Shown here in pieces: positions 16,076 through 23,368 of a stretch of 39,601 nucleotides of DNA; the first letter of the stretch is position 1, and every line of letters starts with the position of its first letter. The stretch is taken from positions 1 through 39,601 of the forward strand of contig NZ_POUD01000059.1 of assembly GCF_003236395.1 (NCBI RefSeq), written 5' to 3'. The position numbers and the translations under genes are program-made. The DNA is from Nonomuraea aridisoli. GTDB lineage: Bacteria > Actinomycetota > Actinomycetes > Streptosporangiales > Streptosporangiaceae. The notes under the pieces were generated by a model. The model searched no databases. It was not told where the DNA came from and saw nothing but the letters and a program-made list of their open reading frames with translations.

Positions 16076-17334
16076 CAGGATCCGCTGTTCAGCGTCGTGG
16101 TGATCGACTCGGAGACCTTCTTCGCCTCCGTCGCGGGGTCGGCGCCGGTGAGCACGGCGGTCATGTACTGCTTGATCACCGAGGTGGCCTCGACGGCGGC
16201 CCAGTTCGGGGTGTTCGGGGTGGCGCGGCCGTTCGCGGCGCCCACGGCCATGGCCGCGGTGCCCTCGTCGCCCGACAGCACGCCGGCCAGCGACGTGCGG
16301 TTCGGCACGAAGCTCATGGTGGTGGCCAGCTCCGTCTGGAACTTCTCCCCCGCCAGTGCCTTGACCAGCTCGTACGCCTCCTCCTGGTGCTGCGAGGCGA
16401 CCGGGATGATGAGGTCGGAGCCGCCGGTGAAGACGGTGCCGGGCTTGTCGGCGGTCTTGCCGGGGATGGGGAAGAAGCCCATCTTGTCCTTCATCCCGGG
16501 CTCGACCTCGAGGACGCGGGCGGCGGCGCCGGGCACGGCGATGATCTGAGCGACCTTGCCCTGGGCGAAGACCTCGTGCTGGGGCGGGGTGGCCTCGTCG
16601 GCGTCCTTGGGTCCCTTGCCGAGGGCCTGCAGCTGCTTGTAGAACTCCATGCCGGCCATGGCCTGGGGCGTGTCGAGCGCGCCCTTCCACTGGCCGTTCT
16701 CCTGGACGGCCAGGTCGCCGCCCTCGTCCCAGATGAAGCCGGCGAGGGCGTACCAGGTCTGGCCGGTTAGATAAATGCCCTGATTTCCGTCTTTATTGAG
16801 CTTTGTCGTGGTTTCTATCCATTCGTCGCGGGTTTTCGGGTGTTCCGTGATGCCGGCCTCGGCGAAAAGGTCCTTGTTGTAGACGACCACCCGGTTGGCG
16901 GCGTACCAGGGGATGCCGTACTGCTTGCCGTCGATGTTGCCAGGCTGGGCCAGGCCCGGCAGCCAGTCCTCGCCCTTCAGGTCGGCGATCCTGCCGGTCA
17001 GGTCGCTCACGCCGCCGCTGGCCGCGTACTGGGCGACCTGGGTGTTGCCCACCTCGATCACGTCGGGGGCGTCGGTGCTGGCCAGGGCGGCGGTGACGCG
17101 CTCGCCGATGCCGTCCCACGCCTGGATCTGGATGTCGAGGTCGATGCCCTGGTGGGCCGTCTCGTACTCGGTCTCGAACTTCTTCAGCAGGTCCTGCGTG
17201 ACGCTGCCGTCCATGATCCAGACGGTCAGCGTCGTGGAGGCGGCCCCCGAGGCCGCCCCGGGCTCCGGCTCGCCACCGCCGCCGCACGCGCTCAGCGCGA
17301 ACACGGCCGCCAGGGCAAGGATGCGGTGTCTCAT
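16075..17334 (-). CDS. dasA: Chitobiose-binding lipoprotein, DasA-like
   Basis: A 419-residue solute-binding lipoprotein with a short signal and lipobox (VFALSAC, Cys17) followed by a Gly/Glu/Pro linker. The mature protein opens TLTVWIMDGSVTQDLLKKF and contains VGNTQVAQYAASGG, YGIPWYAANRVVVYNKDLF and LGKGPKDADEATPPQHEVF, which match what I recall of Streptomyces DasA, the diacetylchitobiose receptor whose uptake signals through DasR. It is 58 nt downstream of the CBM3-GH16 gene, with a strong stem-loop in between, and overlaps dasB. No DasR-type site (TGGTCTAGACCA-like) was found upstream, so control may be by the RpiR protein instead. Confidence 0.88.
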   Translation of the reverse strand: MRHRILALAAVFALSACGGGGEPEPGAASGAASTTLTVWIMDGSVTQDLLKKFETEYETAHQGIDLDIQIQAWDGIGERVTAALASTDAPDVIEVGNTQVAQYAASGGVSDLTGRIADLKGEDWLPGLAQPGNIDGKQYGIPWYAANRVVVYNKDLFAEAGITEHPKTRDEWIETTTKLNKDGNQGIYLTGQTWYALAGFIWDEGGDLAVQENGQWKGALDTPQAMAGMEFYKQLQALGKGPKDADEATPPQHEVFAQGKVAQIIAVPGAAARVLEVEPGMKDKMGFFPIPGKTADKPGTVFTGGSDLIIPVASQHQEEAYELVKALAGEKFQTELATTMSFVPNRTSLAGVLSGDEGTAAMAVGAANGRATPNTPNWAAVEATSVIKQYMTAVLTGADPATEAKKVSESITTTLNSGS

Positions 17335-17360
17335 GGTGTTCCTTCTGGTGGGGGGTGGAA

Positions 17361-17386
17361 CCGCGCCCGCCCGGAGGCGGGCGCGG
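17361..17386 (-). terminator. Strong stem-loop between CBM3-GH16 and dasA
   Basis: CCGCGCCCGCC (17361-17371) and GGCGGGCGCGG (17376-17386) are perfect 11-base arms with a 4-base loop. In the minus-strand message it lies just after the GH16 stop and 26 nt before the dasA ATG. With no T-run it may act as a partial terminator or as an mRNA-stabilising hairpin that sets different levels for the two products. Confidence 0.6.
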
Positions 17387-17392
17387 GACGGT

Positions 17393-18754
17393 TCACGGAC
17401 TGGGAACGGTGTCCGTGAAGGAGGTGCCGGCCGCGCGCAGCGCGGCGACCCGGCCGAGGACGTCGGCGGGCGCGACGACCTCGTTCTTGCTGTGGTAGAC
17501 GTAGTCGACCTGCTGCCGGTACGTACGGGTCCCCGTCGCGCCCTGAAGATCGATGAACCACTGGTTGAACATGATCCACATCGGCGTCTCGGGGTAGTAG
17601 ATGTCGCCGTGGTCGGCGAAGAGCCGGCCGTCCACGTAGTACTTCATCCGGCCGCCCGAGACCTGGATGACCAGGTCGTGCCAGCCGGCGAACGACGTGC
17701 GCTCGGCGGTGTGGGTGTTCACCGCCTGCCACGGCTCGCCCTGGTAGGTCTCCCAGCTGGTGGCGTAGAGGATGTTGGACGGCTCGCCCCAGCCGCCGTT
17801 CGGCAGGTACTCGAAGTCGAGCTCGCCGTAGTTCGGGTCGAGGTTGTAGGCCAGCGGGGTGATGGTGAAGAACGTCTGCACGACGTGCTCGCCGTCCGGA
17901 CCGCTGGTGGGCGCGTCACTGAAGCGGACGCGGGCGGCGTAGGTGCCCTCGTGGAACTTGCGGGCGGTGGTGGACAGCTCGGTCTGCACGGTGCCGGCGG
18001 CGGTGCCGTTCGTGGAGGAGTCGAGCGTCAGCAGGCCGCCGGGGAACGACACGGCCGACGGCGACCAGGTGGCGCCGGGCACGCCCGGCCCGCCCGAGCT
18101 GGAGCGCACGGTCCAGCCGCGCTGGCCGAGCAGCGGGTCGGTCGGGCCCGAATAGGTGAAGTCGTCGAACAGCACACCCGAACCGCCCGGCGGGTTCGTC
18201 GGCGGGTCGGTCGGGTCGGGGTCGCTGCCCGTCGGCTCTCCCCACGCCAGCTCCCCGCCGACGTAGACGGTGATCTTCTCCCAGTCGGAGTACGCGGTCT
18301 GCGGGCCGTAGGAGTAGTCGTCGCTCTGGGTGAACGTCTGCCAGTCGGCGCGGTAGAAGCGCAGCTGCATGTCGCTGGTGTTCTGGCCCGGGGCCAGGCT
18401 GCCGGAGGTGAAGCCGACCTCCAGGTACTGGCCGGAGCCCTCCTGCCGGACGAAGGTGCCCGTGACCGTCGAGCAGCTCACCACCGCCCACGAGCAGGCG
18501 AAGCGGTAGGTCTCGGTGCCGGTCAGGTAATAGCGGATCTTGACCTGGTTGAGCGGGATCGTGGTCGTCCCGTCGTTGAACAGGCGCAGCCAGGGCTCGG
18601 CCTGGGCGGTGGTGGCGCCGGGCGCGCTCGTGCGGTACTGCAGGCGGATGGCCTGGTCGGCGCTGGCCGGGGCGACGACGGCCACGGCGCCGACGGCGGC
18701 GAGCAGGAGGGTGAGGGATAAGGAGAGGAGCAGTTTTCCGAAATTTCGGGACAT
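17393..18754 (-). CDS. Secreted CBM3-GH16-like carbohydrate-active protein
   Basis: A 453-residue secreted protein. Residues 1-33 form a signal peptide ending PASADQ. A family 3 carbohydrate-binding module follows (about 34-160: IRLQYRTSAPGATTAQAEPW, IPLNQVKIRYYLTG, DDYSYGPQTAYSDWEKITVY). A Pro/Thr/Asp linker at about 165-178 leads to a GH16-like jelly roll (about 180-425) with the catalytic-type ELDFEY motif, the ExDxE pair of Glu residues, and HDLVIQVSGGRMKYYVDG. CBM3 modules bind cellulose or chitin; GH16 enzymes cleave beta-glucans and related polymers. Placed between sis2 and dasA, it probably releases oligosaccharides for the adjacent importer, but the true substrate is not deducible. 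Stem-loops flank the gene on both sides. Confidence 0.83.
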   Translation of the reverse strand: MSRNFGKLLLSLSLTLLLAAVGAVAVVAPASADQAIRLQYRTSAPGATTAQAEPWLRLFNDGTTTIPLNQVKIRYYLTGTETYRFACSWAVVSCSTVTGTFVRQEGSGQYLEVGFTSGSLAPGQNTSDMQLRFYRADWQTFTQSDDYSYGPQTAYSDWEKITVYVGGELAWGEPTGSDPDPTDPPTNPPGGSGVLFDDFTYSGPTDPLLGQRGWTVRSSSGGPGVPGATWSPSAVSFPGGLLTLDSSTNGTAAGTVQTELSTTARKFHEGTYAARVRFSDAPTSGPDGEHVVQTFFTITPLAYNLDPNYGELDFEYLPNGGWGEPSNILYATSWETYQGEPWQAVNTHTAERTSFAGWHDLVIQVSGGRMKYYVDGRLFADHGDIYYPETPMWIMFNQWFIDLQGATGTRTYRQQVDYVYHSKNEVVAPADVLGRVAALRAAGTSFTDTVPSP

Positions 18755-18797
18755 GGCGGGGGTCTCCTTGGGTGTGTGGTCCCCGGATGTCGTGCGT

Positions 18798-18814
18798 GCC
18801 CCTGAGCGTGGGGC
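18798..18814 (-). terminator. Stem-loop after sis2
   Basis: GCCCC/GGGGC arms with a 7-base loop lie 4 nt past the sis2 stop on the minus-strand message and 43 nt before the CBM3-GH16 start. It may weaken read-through from rpiR2-sis2 into the structural genes. Confidence 0.35.
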
Positions 18815-18818
18815 CGGA

Positions 18819-19568
18819 TCAGGCGCCGCGGCGGATGCGGCCCGCGTACAGCGCCTCCAGCCGGAGGTTGTGCGCGTCACCCTCGGGGACGTTGGCCGAG
18901 AGGTAGACGGGCGGCACTTCGCCGGCTTCGAGCAGGTTGCGTACGGTCTGGATGACGACGAGTTGGGCGAGCAGGGCAGAGGTGATCGTGGAGACGGCTC
19001 CGACGGAGGCGCCTCCTCCGGGCAGGGACAGGACGGCGTCGCCGTACGGCGCACGGTTGTCCAGGACGACGTCGGCCAGGTCGGCGAGCTTGCGTCCCGA
19101 GGGGTGACGGGAGGCGACGGCTGCGCCGTGGGCGCGCGAGGTGATCGCGATCAGGTCGTGACCGCGTTCCTTCACGAGGGAGGCGAGCTCGACGACGACG
19201 CCGTTCACGCCTGAATTGGAGATGATGACGAACAGGTCGTGCTCCTGGACCGGGGCCAGGTCGAGGATGGTGCGGGCGACGGCGGGGTCGCGTTCGAGGT
19301 CGTAACGGTCGAGCTCGGAGCGGGGCGCGTCGCCGTGCAGCACGATGTCGCGCAGCGCGAGGCGGTTGGTGGGCACGAGACCGCCCGCGCGGCCGGCGAT
19401 CTCCATCGCCACCGCCTCGGAGTGACCGGAGCCGAACGCCTGGATGACACCGCCCGCGGTCAGGGCCTTGGTGAACAGATCGGCGGCACGCGGGATCTCC
19501 GGGTCCTCCGGGATGATCCGCACGAGGTCGGCCACGTGTCCGGCGTACTCTTCTCGGCTTACTGTCAT
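18819..19568 (-). CDS. SIS-domain phosphosugar enzyme, NagS-like (copy 2)
   Basis: A 249-residue SIS_2 protein, clearly paralogous to the copy at 10245-10979. Shared blocks are AFGSGHSEAVAMEIAGRAGG, the second phosphate loop IISNSGVNGVVVELASLVKERGH (first part), ITSRAHGAAVASRHPSGRKL and the C-terminal YAGRIRRG. The expected reaction is the same as for copy 1, dehydration or other conversion of GlcNAc-6-phosphate or a related phosphosugar. The start at 19568 has a GAGGAG ribosome site 2 nt upstream and overlaps the rpiR2 stop (ATGA). Copy 2 is more acidic near the N-terminus (PEDPEIPRAADLF) and differs at several loop residues, so substrate preference may have diverged. Confidence 0.8.
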   Translation of the reverse strand: MTVSREEYAGHVADLVRIIPEDPEIPRAADLFTKALTAGGVIQAFGSGHSEAVAMEIAGRAGGLVPTNRLALRDIVLHGDAPRSELDRYDLERDPAVARTILDLAPVQEHDLFVIISNSGVNGVVVELASLVKERGHDLIAITSRAHGAAVASRHPSGRKLADLADVVLDNRAPYGDAVLSLPGGGASVGAVSTITSALLAQLVVIQTVRNLLEAGEVPPVYLSANVPEGDAHNLRLEALYAGRIRRGA

Positions 19569-20536
19569 GACTCCTCTTCTGGACGGCCCCGCTCCGAAAG
19601 ACGCTGTTCGCGGCGCTGGTCTGGGTGGCGCTGGTCTGGGTGGCGCTGGTCTGGGTGGCGCTGGTCTGGGTGGCGCTGCTCGGGAAGGCGGTGTCCGGCG
19701 ACGGCGCGGACGGTGACGTCGAGGGCCTGCTTGGTCCGTTCGTAGGTGCGCTGGGCGACCGACACGTACACGACGTCGAGCACCAGCAGCTGCGAGTGGA
19801 TCGCGGCGAACCCCTCCGACCGGAAGCTGGTCGCCCGGCTGGCCGTGGTGAGCACCAGCTCGGCCACCTCGGCCAGCGGCGAGCGGGGCTGCGAGGTGAC
19901 GGCCACGCTGATCGCGCCGTGGCTGCCCGCCTCCGCGAGCACCTCGATGACCTCGCGCGTCCTGCCGCTGTGGGAGATGCCGATGGCCACGTCGCCCTGG
20001 CCGAGCAGCGCCGCGTCGGTGAGCGCGGTGTGGGCGTCGGACCTGCTCCAGGTCGGCACCCCCATGCGCTGCAGGCGGTACTCCATCTCGCTGGCCACCG
20101 CCGCGCTGCTCGACACCCCGAACAGCAGCACCCGCCCCGCCCGCGCCACCGCCTGGGCGACCTTGTCGACGACGGCGAGGTCGAGCTGGTCGCGGGTCTG
20201 CTGGATCAGCCGGATGTCGTTGGCGGACACGACGCCGAGCACCCGGTCGAGGCTGTCGTCGGGCAGGATCTCCTGGCCGATGTCGGTCTCCCACGTCTGC
20301 TGCGCCACCCGCCCGGTCTCGGTGGCGATGGCCACGCGCAGCTCGGCGTACCCGGTGAAGCCCAGGGCGCGGCAGAACCGGGTGATGGTGGCGGTGGACG
20401 TCCCGCTCCGCTCGGCCAGGTCGACGATGGTCATCCGGGCGGCGTCGGCCGGGCCGCCGAGAATGGCGTCGGCCACCTTGCGCAGCGCCTCGGGCATGTC
20501 GTGCCGGTCGGCCGCGATGCGGTTGAGGAGTTCCAC
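19565..20536 (-). CDS. RpiR-family regulator of amino-sugar module 2, with a C-terminal pentapeptide repeat tail
   Basis: A 323-residue RpiR regulator with an N-terminal helix-turn-helix (SGTSTATITRFCRALGFTG) and a SIS ligand domain (LLFGVSSSAAVASEMEYRL; IGISHSGRTREVIEVL). It is closely similar to the module 1 regulator along its whole length but has a 40-residue tail in which RHPDQ is repeated four times, encoded by a 15-bp DNA repeat. The GTG at 20536 is chosen because TAATTT lies 7 nt upstream and it aligns with the start of the paralog. It is divergent from kinase2 across 60 bp and overlaps sis2 by four bases. The tail is Arg/His/Asp/Gln/Glu-rich, probably disordered. Confidence 0.88.
   Translation of the reverse strand: MELLNRIAADRHDMPEALRKVADAILGGPADAARMTIVDLAERSGTSTATITRFCRALGFTGYAELRVAIATETGRVAQQTWETDIGQEILPDDSLDRVLGVVSANDIRLIQQTRDQLDLAVVDKVAQAVARAGRVLLFGVSSSAAVASEMEYRLQRMGVPTWSRSDAHTALTDAALLGQGDVAIGISHSGRTREVIEVLAEAGSHGAISVAVTSQPRSPLAEVAELVLTTASRATSFRSEGFAAIHSQLLVLDVVYVSVAQRTYERTKQALDVTVRAVAGHRLPEQRHPDQRHPDQRHPDQRHPDQRREQRLSERGRPEEES
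19612..19678. repeat. 15-bp tandem repeat at the 3' end of rpiR2
   Basis: Four and a half head-to-tail copies of GGCGCTGGTCTGGGT, apparently without mismatch. Read on the minus strand in frame, each copy encodes RHPDQ. As the unit is a multiple of three, copy-number changes would lengthen or shorten the tail without a frameshift. Confidence 0.92.
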
Positions 20537-20541
20537 GCGGT

Positions 20542-20594
20542 GAAAATTATGCTCGGATATTGCCTGGGTCAAGGCATTCTGGCAATAATTTTTG
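20542..20594. promoter_or_regulatory. Inverted AAAATTAT pair between rpiR2 and kinase2, candidate RpiR operator and promoters
   Basis: GAAAATTAT (20542-20550) faces ATAATTTTTG (20585-20594) in opposite orientation, about 43 bp apart centre to centre, close to four helical turns. The left copy contains the likely -10 of rpiR2 (TAATTT, minus strand) and the right copy contains AATAAT (20584-20589), 7 nt before the kinase2 ATG. A protein bound at both would shut both promoters. The same motif stands in the module 1 gap. Confidence 0.65.
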
Positions 20595-20596
20595 AC

Positions 20597-21619
20597 ATGC
20601 AGCTGGTGCTGGGCGTCGACGCGGGCGGCACGTCCTCGCGGGCCGTGCTCTTCACGCTGGAGGGCGAGCCGGTGCGGCGGGGGTCGGCCGGCGGCGCCAA
20701 CCCCGTGACGCTCGGCATGGACGCCGCCTCCGCGAACCTCGCCGAGGCCGTGCGGGCGGCGCTGTCCGGGGTCTCGCCGTCGCAGGTGCGGGCGGCGGTC
20801 GTGGGGCTGGCCGGAAACCCGGCGCTGTGCGCGTCCCTGTCCGACCGCGTCCTGCGCGCCGCCCTCCCGAGCGCCTTTCCCAGCGGTACGAACGACACCA
20901 CCCCCAGCGCGCTCCGCGTGCGTACGGTCGGCGACGTCGTGACCGCGTTCGCCTCCGGCACGGCGGCGGCCTCGGGCGCCGTGCTCATCTCGGGCACGGG
21001 GGCCGCGGCGGCGAAGATCAGCGATCACGTGCCGGTGGCCACCGCCGATGGGTACGGCTGGCAGCTCGGCGACGAAGGCTCGGCGTTCTGGATCGGCCGC
21101 GCCGCCGCCCGCACCGCCATCCGTGCCCTCGCCACCCCGGATCAGCCCGCCGGCCTGCTCACCTCTCTCGTCGTATGCCACCTGCTCCAGGAGGCGGACG
21201 GCGGCGGGGATCCGGTGGCGCGGCTGGCGGCGGCGGTGCACGCGCGCCACCCCTTGGCACTGGCCGAGCTGGCGCCCTTGGTGAGCCGGGCGGCGCGAGC
21301 CGGCGACCCGGCGGCCGTGTCGATCGCCGGGGAAGCCGCACGCCGCCTGGCCAGGACCGTCTCGGCGGTGCACGAGCCGGGCCTGCCGATCGTCCTGTTC
21401 GGCGGCGTCCTCACGACGGAGGGCCCCGTGCGGGAGGCCGTACGCGATCTCCTGGACGGCGCCGGGACGGTCACCGTGGCGGGCGACCCCGCGGGGGCGG
21501 CGGCCTGGCTGGCCGCGCGGGCGTTCCTGGACGCGCGGGAGTCGCGCGCCCGCCACGCCCGGTTCACCGCAGCCCCGCCGCACGTGGGGCTCGCCGTGAT
21601 CGAGACGGAGAGTGGATAG
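20597..21619 (+). CDS. BadF/BadG-family sugar kinase, probable N-acetylglucosamine kinase (copy 2)
   Basis: A 340-residue ASKHA-fold kinase, paralogous to the module 1 kinase. Motifs are LVLGVDAGGTSSRAVLF (Asp8) for phosphate 1, VLISGTGAAAAKIS, YGWQLGDEGSAFWIGRAAAR and IVLFGGVL. It has about 20 extra residues in the first half (SAFPSGTNDTTPSALRVR) compared with copy 1. The ATG at 20597 has no ribosome site, but AATAAT ends 7 nt upstream, consistent with a leaderless transcript. The likely role is ATP-dependent phosphorylation of the sugar brought in by the DasABC-type system. Its last codons overlap the palindrome at the following merR promoter. Confidence 0.82.
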   Translation: MQLVLGVDAGGTSSRAVLFTLEGEPVRRGSAGGANPVTLGMDAASANLAEAVRAALSGVSPSQVRAAVVGLAGNPALCASLSDRVLRAALPSAFPSGTNDTTPSALRVRTVGDVVTAFASGTAAASGAVLISGTGAAAAKISDHVPVATADGYGWQLGDEGSAFWIGRAAARTAIRALATPDQPAGLLTSLVVCHLLQEADGGGDPVARLAAAVHARHPLALAELAPLVSRAARAGDPAAVSIAGEAARRLARTVSAVHEPGLPIVLFGGVLTTEGPVREAVRDLLDGAGTVTVAGDPAGAAAWLAARAFLDARESRARHARFTAAPPHVGLAVIETESG

Positions 21620-21628
21620 CGCTATTAT
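21616..21628. promoter_or_regulatory. MerR operator-like palindrome overlapping the merR -10
   Basis: ATAGCGCTAT (21616-21625) is a perfect 10-bp palindrome overlapping TATTAT (21623-21628), which ends 7 nt before the merR ATG. It also covers the kinase2 stop codon. Self-control by the MerR protein is the simplest reading. Confidence 0.5.
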
Positions 21629-21635
21629 CTGCCGG

Positions 21636-22262
21636 ATGCGGATCTCGGAGCTCAGCGTCAGGTCGGGTGTCGCGATCCCGACGATCAAGTACTACCTGCG
21701 CGAAGGGCTGCTGCACCAGGGCGAGCAGATCGCCGCGACCCGGGCCGAGTACGACGACTCCCACCTGCGGCGGCTGCGCCTGATCCGCGCTCTGCTCGAC
21801 GTCGGCCGGCTCTCCGTCGCCTCCATCAAGAAGGTCGTCACCGCCGTCGACGACCCGTCGCTGCCCATGCACGTGACGCTGGGCACCGCCCACGACGCGC
21901 TGAGCGTGCCCGTCGAGCCCGAGCCCGGCGACGAGTGGCGGACGGCGCGCGCCCAGGTCGACGCCCTCCTCGACGACCTCGGCTGGGAGGTCGCCCCGGA
22001 CGCCCCCACCCGTGACGAGCTGGCCCACTCCCTGGTCCGGATGCGCCAGCTGGGCCTGCGGATCGACCTGGCGCCGTACGCGGAGGCGGCGCGCCGGCTG
22101 GTGGCGGAGGTGGAGATGGACACGATCCCGTTCGACGGCCCGCGCGACGCCGCCGTGGAGGCGATGGTGCTCGGCACGGTCCTGTACGGCCGCGCGCTCG
22201 ACACGCTGCGCCGCATGGCCCAGGAGGCCGAGTCGGCGCTGCGCGTCTCCCCCGCGCGGTAG
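21636..22262 (+). CDS. MerR-family transcriptional regulator
   Basis: A 208-residue regulator. The MerR winged helix is at residues 1-70: MRISELSVRSGVAIPTIKYY, then YLREGLLHQGEQIAATRAEYDD (first part quoted) and LRLIRALLDVGRLSVASIKKV. The C-terminal 120 residues are mostly helical and lack the conserved Cys of metal- or redox-sensing MerR proteins, so the signal is unknown. The ATG at 21636 is favoured over upstream starts because TATTAT sits 7 nt before it and because it gives the standard MerR N-terminus. It runs convergent to an acyltransferase gene, separated by 5 bp. No obvious target gene is adjacent on the same strand. Confidence 0.85.
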   Translation: MRISELSVRSGVAIPTIKYYLREGLLHQGEQIAATRAEYDDSHLRRLRLIRALLDVGRLSVASIKKVVTAVDDPSLPMHVTLGTAHDALSVPVEPEPGDEWRTARAQVDALLDDLGWEVAPDAPTRDELAHSLVRMRQLGLRIDLAPYAEAARRLVAEVEMDTIPFDGPRDAAVEAMVLGTVLYGRALDTLRRMAQEAESALRVSPAR

Positions 22263-22267
22263 GACGC

Positions 22268-23368
22268 TCACCCGGCCGTACGGCGTTCGTGCACATGGAA
22301 GGCGGTGCAGCACACCAGCAGCGCCGCCGCGAACACCGGCAGCCAGGCCGTCCTGGCCAGCACCCACCCCGGCCCGTCGGGGGCGGTGTGCAGGCCGGGC
22401 AGCCTCCCGGCGAGCAGGCCCACCGAGGCGATCGCGATCATCGCGGTCTGGTGCCAGAGGAAGACCGTCATCGCGGCGAGGTTGGTGAGCGCCACCGCGC
22501 CCCAGGCCGCCGGGCGGCGCAGCAGCCGCCGCAGCGGGCCGAGCAGCAGCACGGCCGCGCCGCTCTGGGCGAGCCCGAAGGCGACGGCGGCCAGGGAGGG
22601 CGGGTCGAGGTTCGACAGCGGCGCCCCCGGCACGCCGACCATGGAGGCGGGGTAGCCGCCCCAGGTGACGAGCGCGACGGCGGCGGCCGCGCCGCCGGCC
22701 AGCAGCGCCCATCCGGCCGCGCGCCCCGGCAGGCCGCGACGGGCCCAGGCCGCCCCCATGCAGTACGGCACCAGCCACCCGGCCGCCACGTTGACCCATC
22801 CGAGCCCGCCGGCTCCGTCCACGGTGAACCGCGCCAGATCGACCAGGCCGACCACGGCGAGCGGCCAGGCCGGATGCAGCCGTGACACCAGCGGGGTCGC
22901 CGCGGTCAGCACGGCGAACACCAGCAGGAACCACATCGGCGACGCCACCAGCTCGACCAGCGCCTGCACGCTCTCCAGCTCGGCGCCCCAGGCCAGCATC
23001 GCCGGCGCCACCACCGCCCACACCGCCGCCAGGGCCGCCGCCGGCCGGAACAGCCGGGCCGCCCGCCCCGCGAGCCACCGCCCGTACGGCACGCCTTTCG
23101 CACGGGCCCGCAGGTGGCCGCGGGTCGCCACCAACCCGCCCACCAGGAAGAACACCGCGAGTGTCTGGAACACCCAGGACACCGGGGCGAGCTGCGGCAT
23201 GGAGCGCAGCGGGCTGGTGACGCGGACCGTCCCGCTCTCCATGACGAGCGCGGTCACCAGCCAGTGCCCGGCCACCACGCCCAGGACGGCCAGGGCGCGC
23301 AGGGCGTCGAGCGCGCGGTCGCGGTCGGCCGGCGTCGCGGCGTCGAGCCGCGTGAGCAGGTCATGCAT
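22268..23368 (-). CDS. Membrane acyltransferase, acyltransferase-3 family
   Basis: A 366-residue polytopic membrane protein of the acyltransferase-3 (OatA/NolX-like) group. The N-terminal motif RALDALRALAVLGVVAGHW contains the conserved Arg and His of the family, and later parts include FQTLAVFFLVGGLV, the membrane loop WLAGRAARLFRP with the conserved Arg pair, and FLWHQTAMIAI with a conserved His near the end. About ten hydrophobic segments are visible. Such enzymes move acetyl or other acyl groups across the membrane onto sugars or lipids. The start overlaps the stop of the secreted hydrolase gene by 8 bp, so the two are cotranscribed and may work on the same extracellular acylated product. 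Confidence 0.85.
   Translation of the reverse strand: MHDLLTRLDAATPADRDRALDALRALAVLGVVAGHWLVTALVMESGTVRVTSPLRSMPQLAPVSWVFQTLAVFFLVGGLVATRGHLRARAKGVPYGRWLAGRAARLFRPAAALAAVWAVVAPAMLAWGAELESVQALVELVASPMWFLLVFAVLTAATPLVSRLHPAWPLAVVGLVDLARFTVDGAGGLGWVNVAAGWLVPYCMGAAWARRGLPGRAAGWALLAGGAAAAVALVTWGGYPASMVGVPGAPLSNLDPPSLAAVAFGLAQSGAAVLLLGPLRRLLRRPAAWGAVALTNLAAMTVFLWHQTAMIAIASVGLLAGRLPGLHTAPDGPGWVLARTAWLPVFAAALLVCCTAFHVHERRTAG

Noticed and set aside
10227..17360. DasR-type sites (TGGTCTAGACCA-like) upstream of ngcE or dasA
   Set aside because: None seen on reading the promoter regions; TGGTCTGGGTGG at about 19617 is part of the coding minisatellite, not an operator.
17361..17386. Rho-independent terminator ending the operon before dasA
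   Set aside because: Only as a full stop: there is no T-run and dasABC has no clear promoter of its own in the remaining 26 nt, so partial termination or mRNA processing is more likely. Kept as a stem-loop feature.
19625..20600. Possible plus-strand gene upstream of kinase2 in the same frame
   Set aside because: The frame is open only because it is the antisense of rpiR2; the kinase homology begins at LVLGVDAGG and a leaderless -10 precedes the ATG at 20597.
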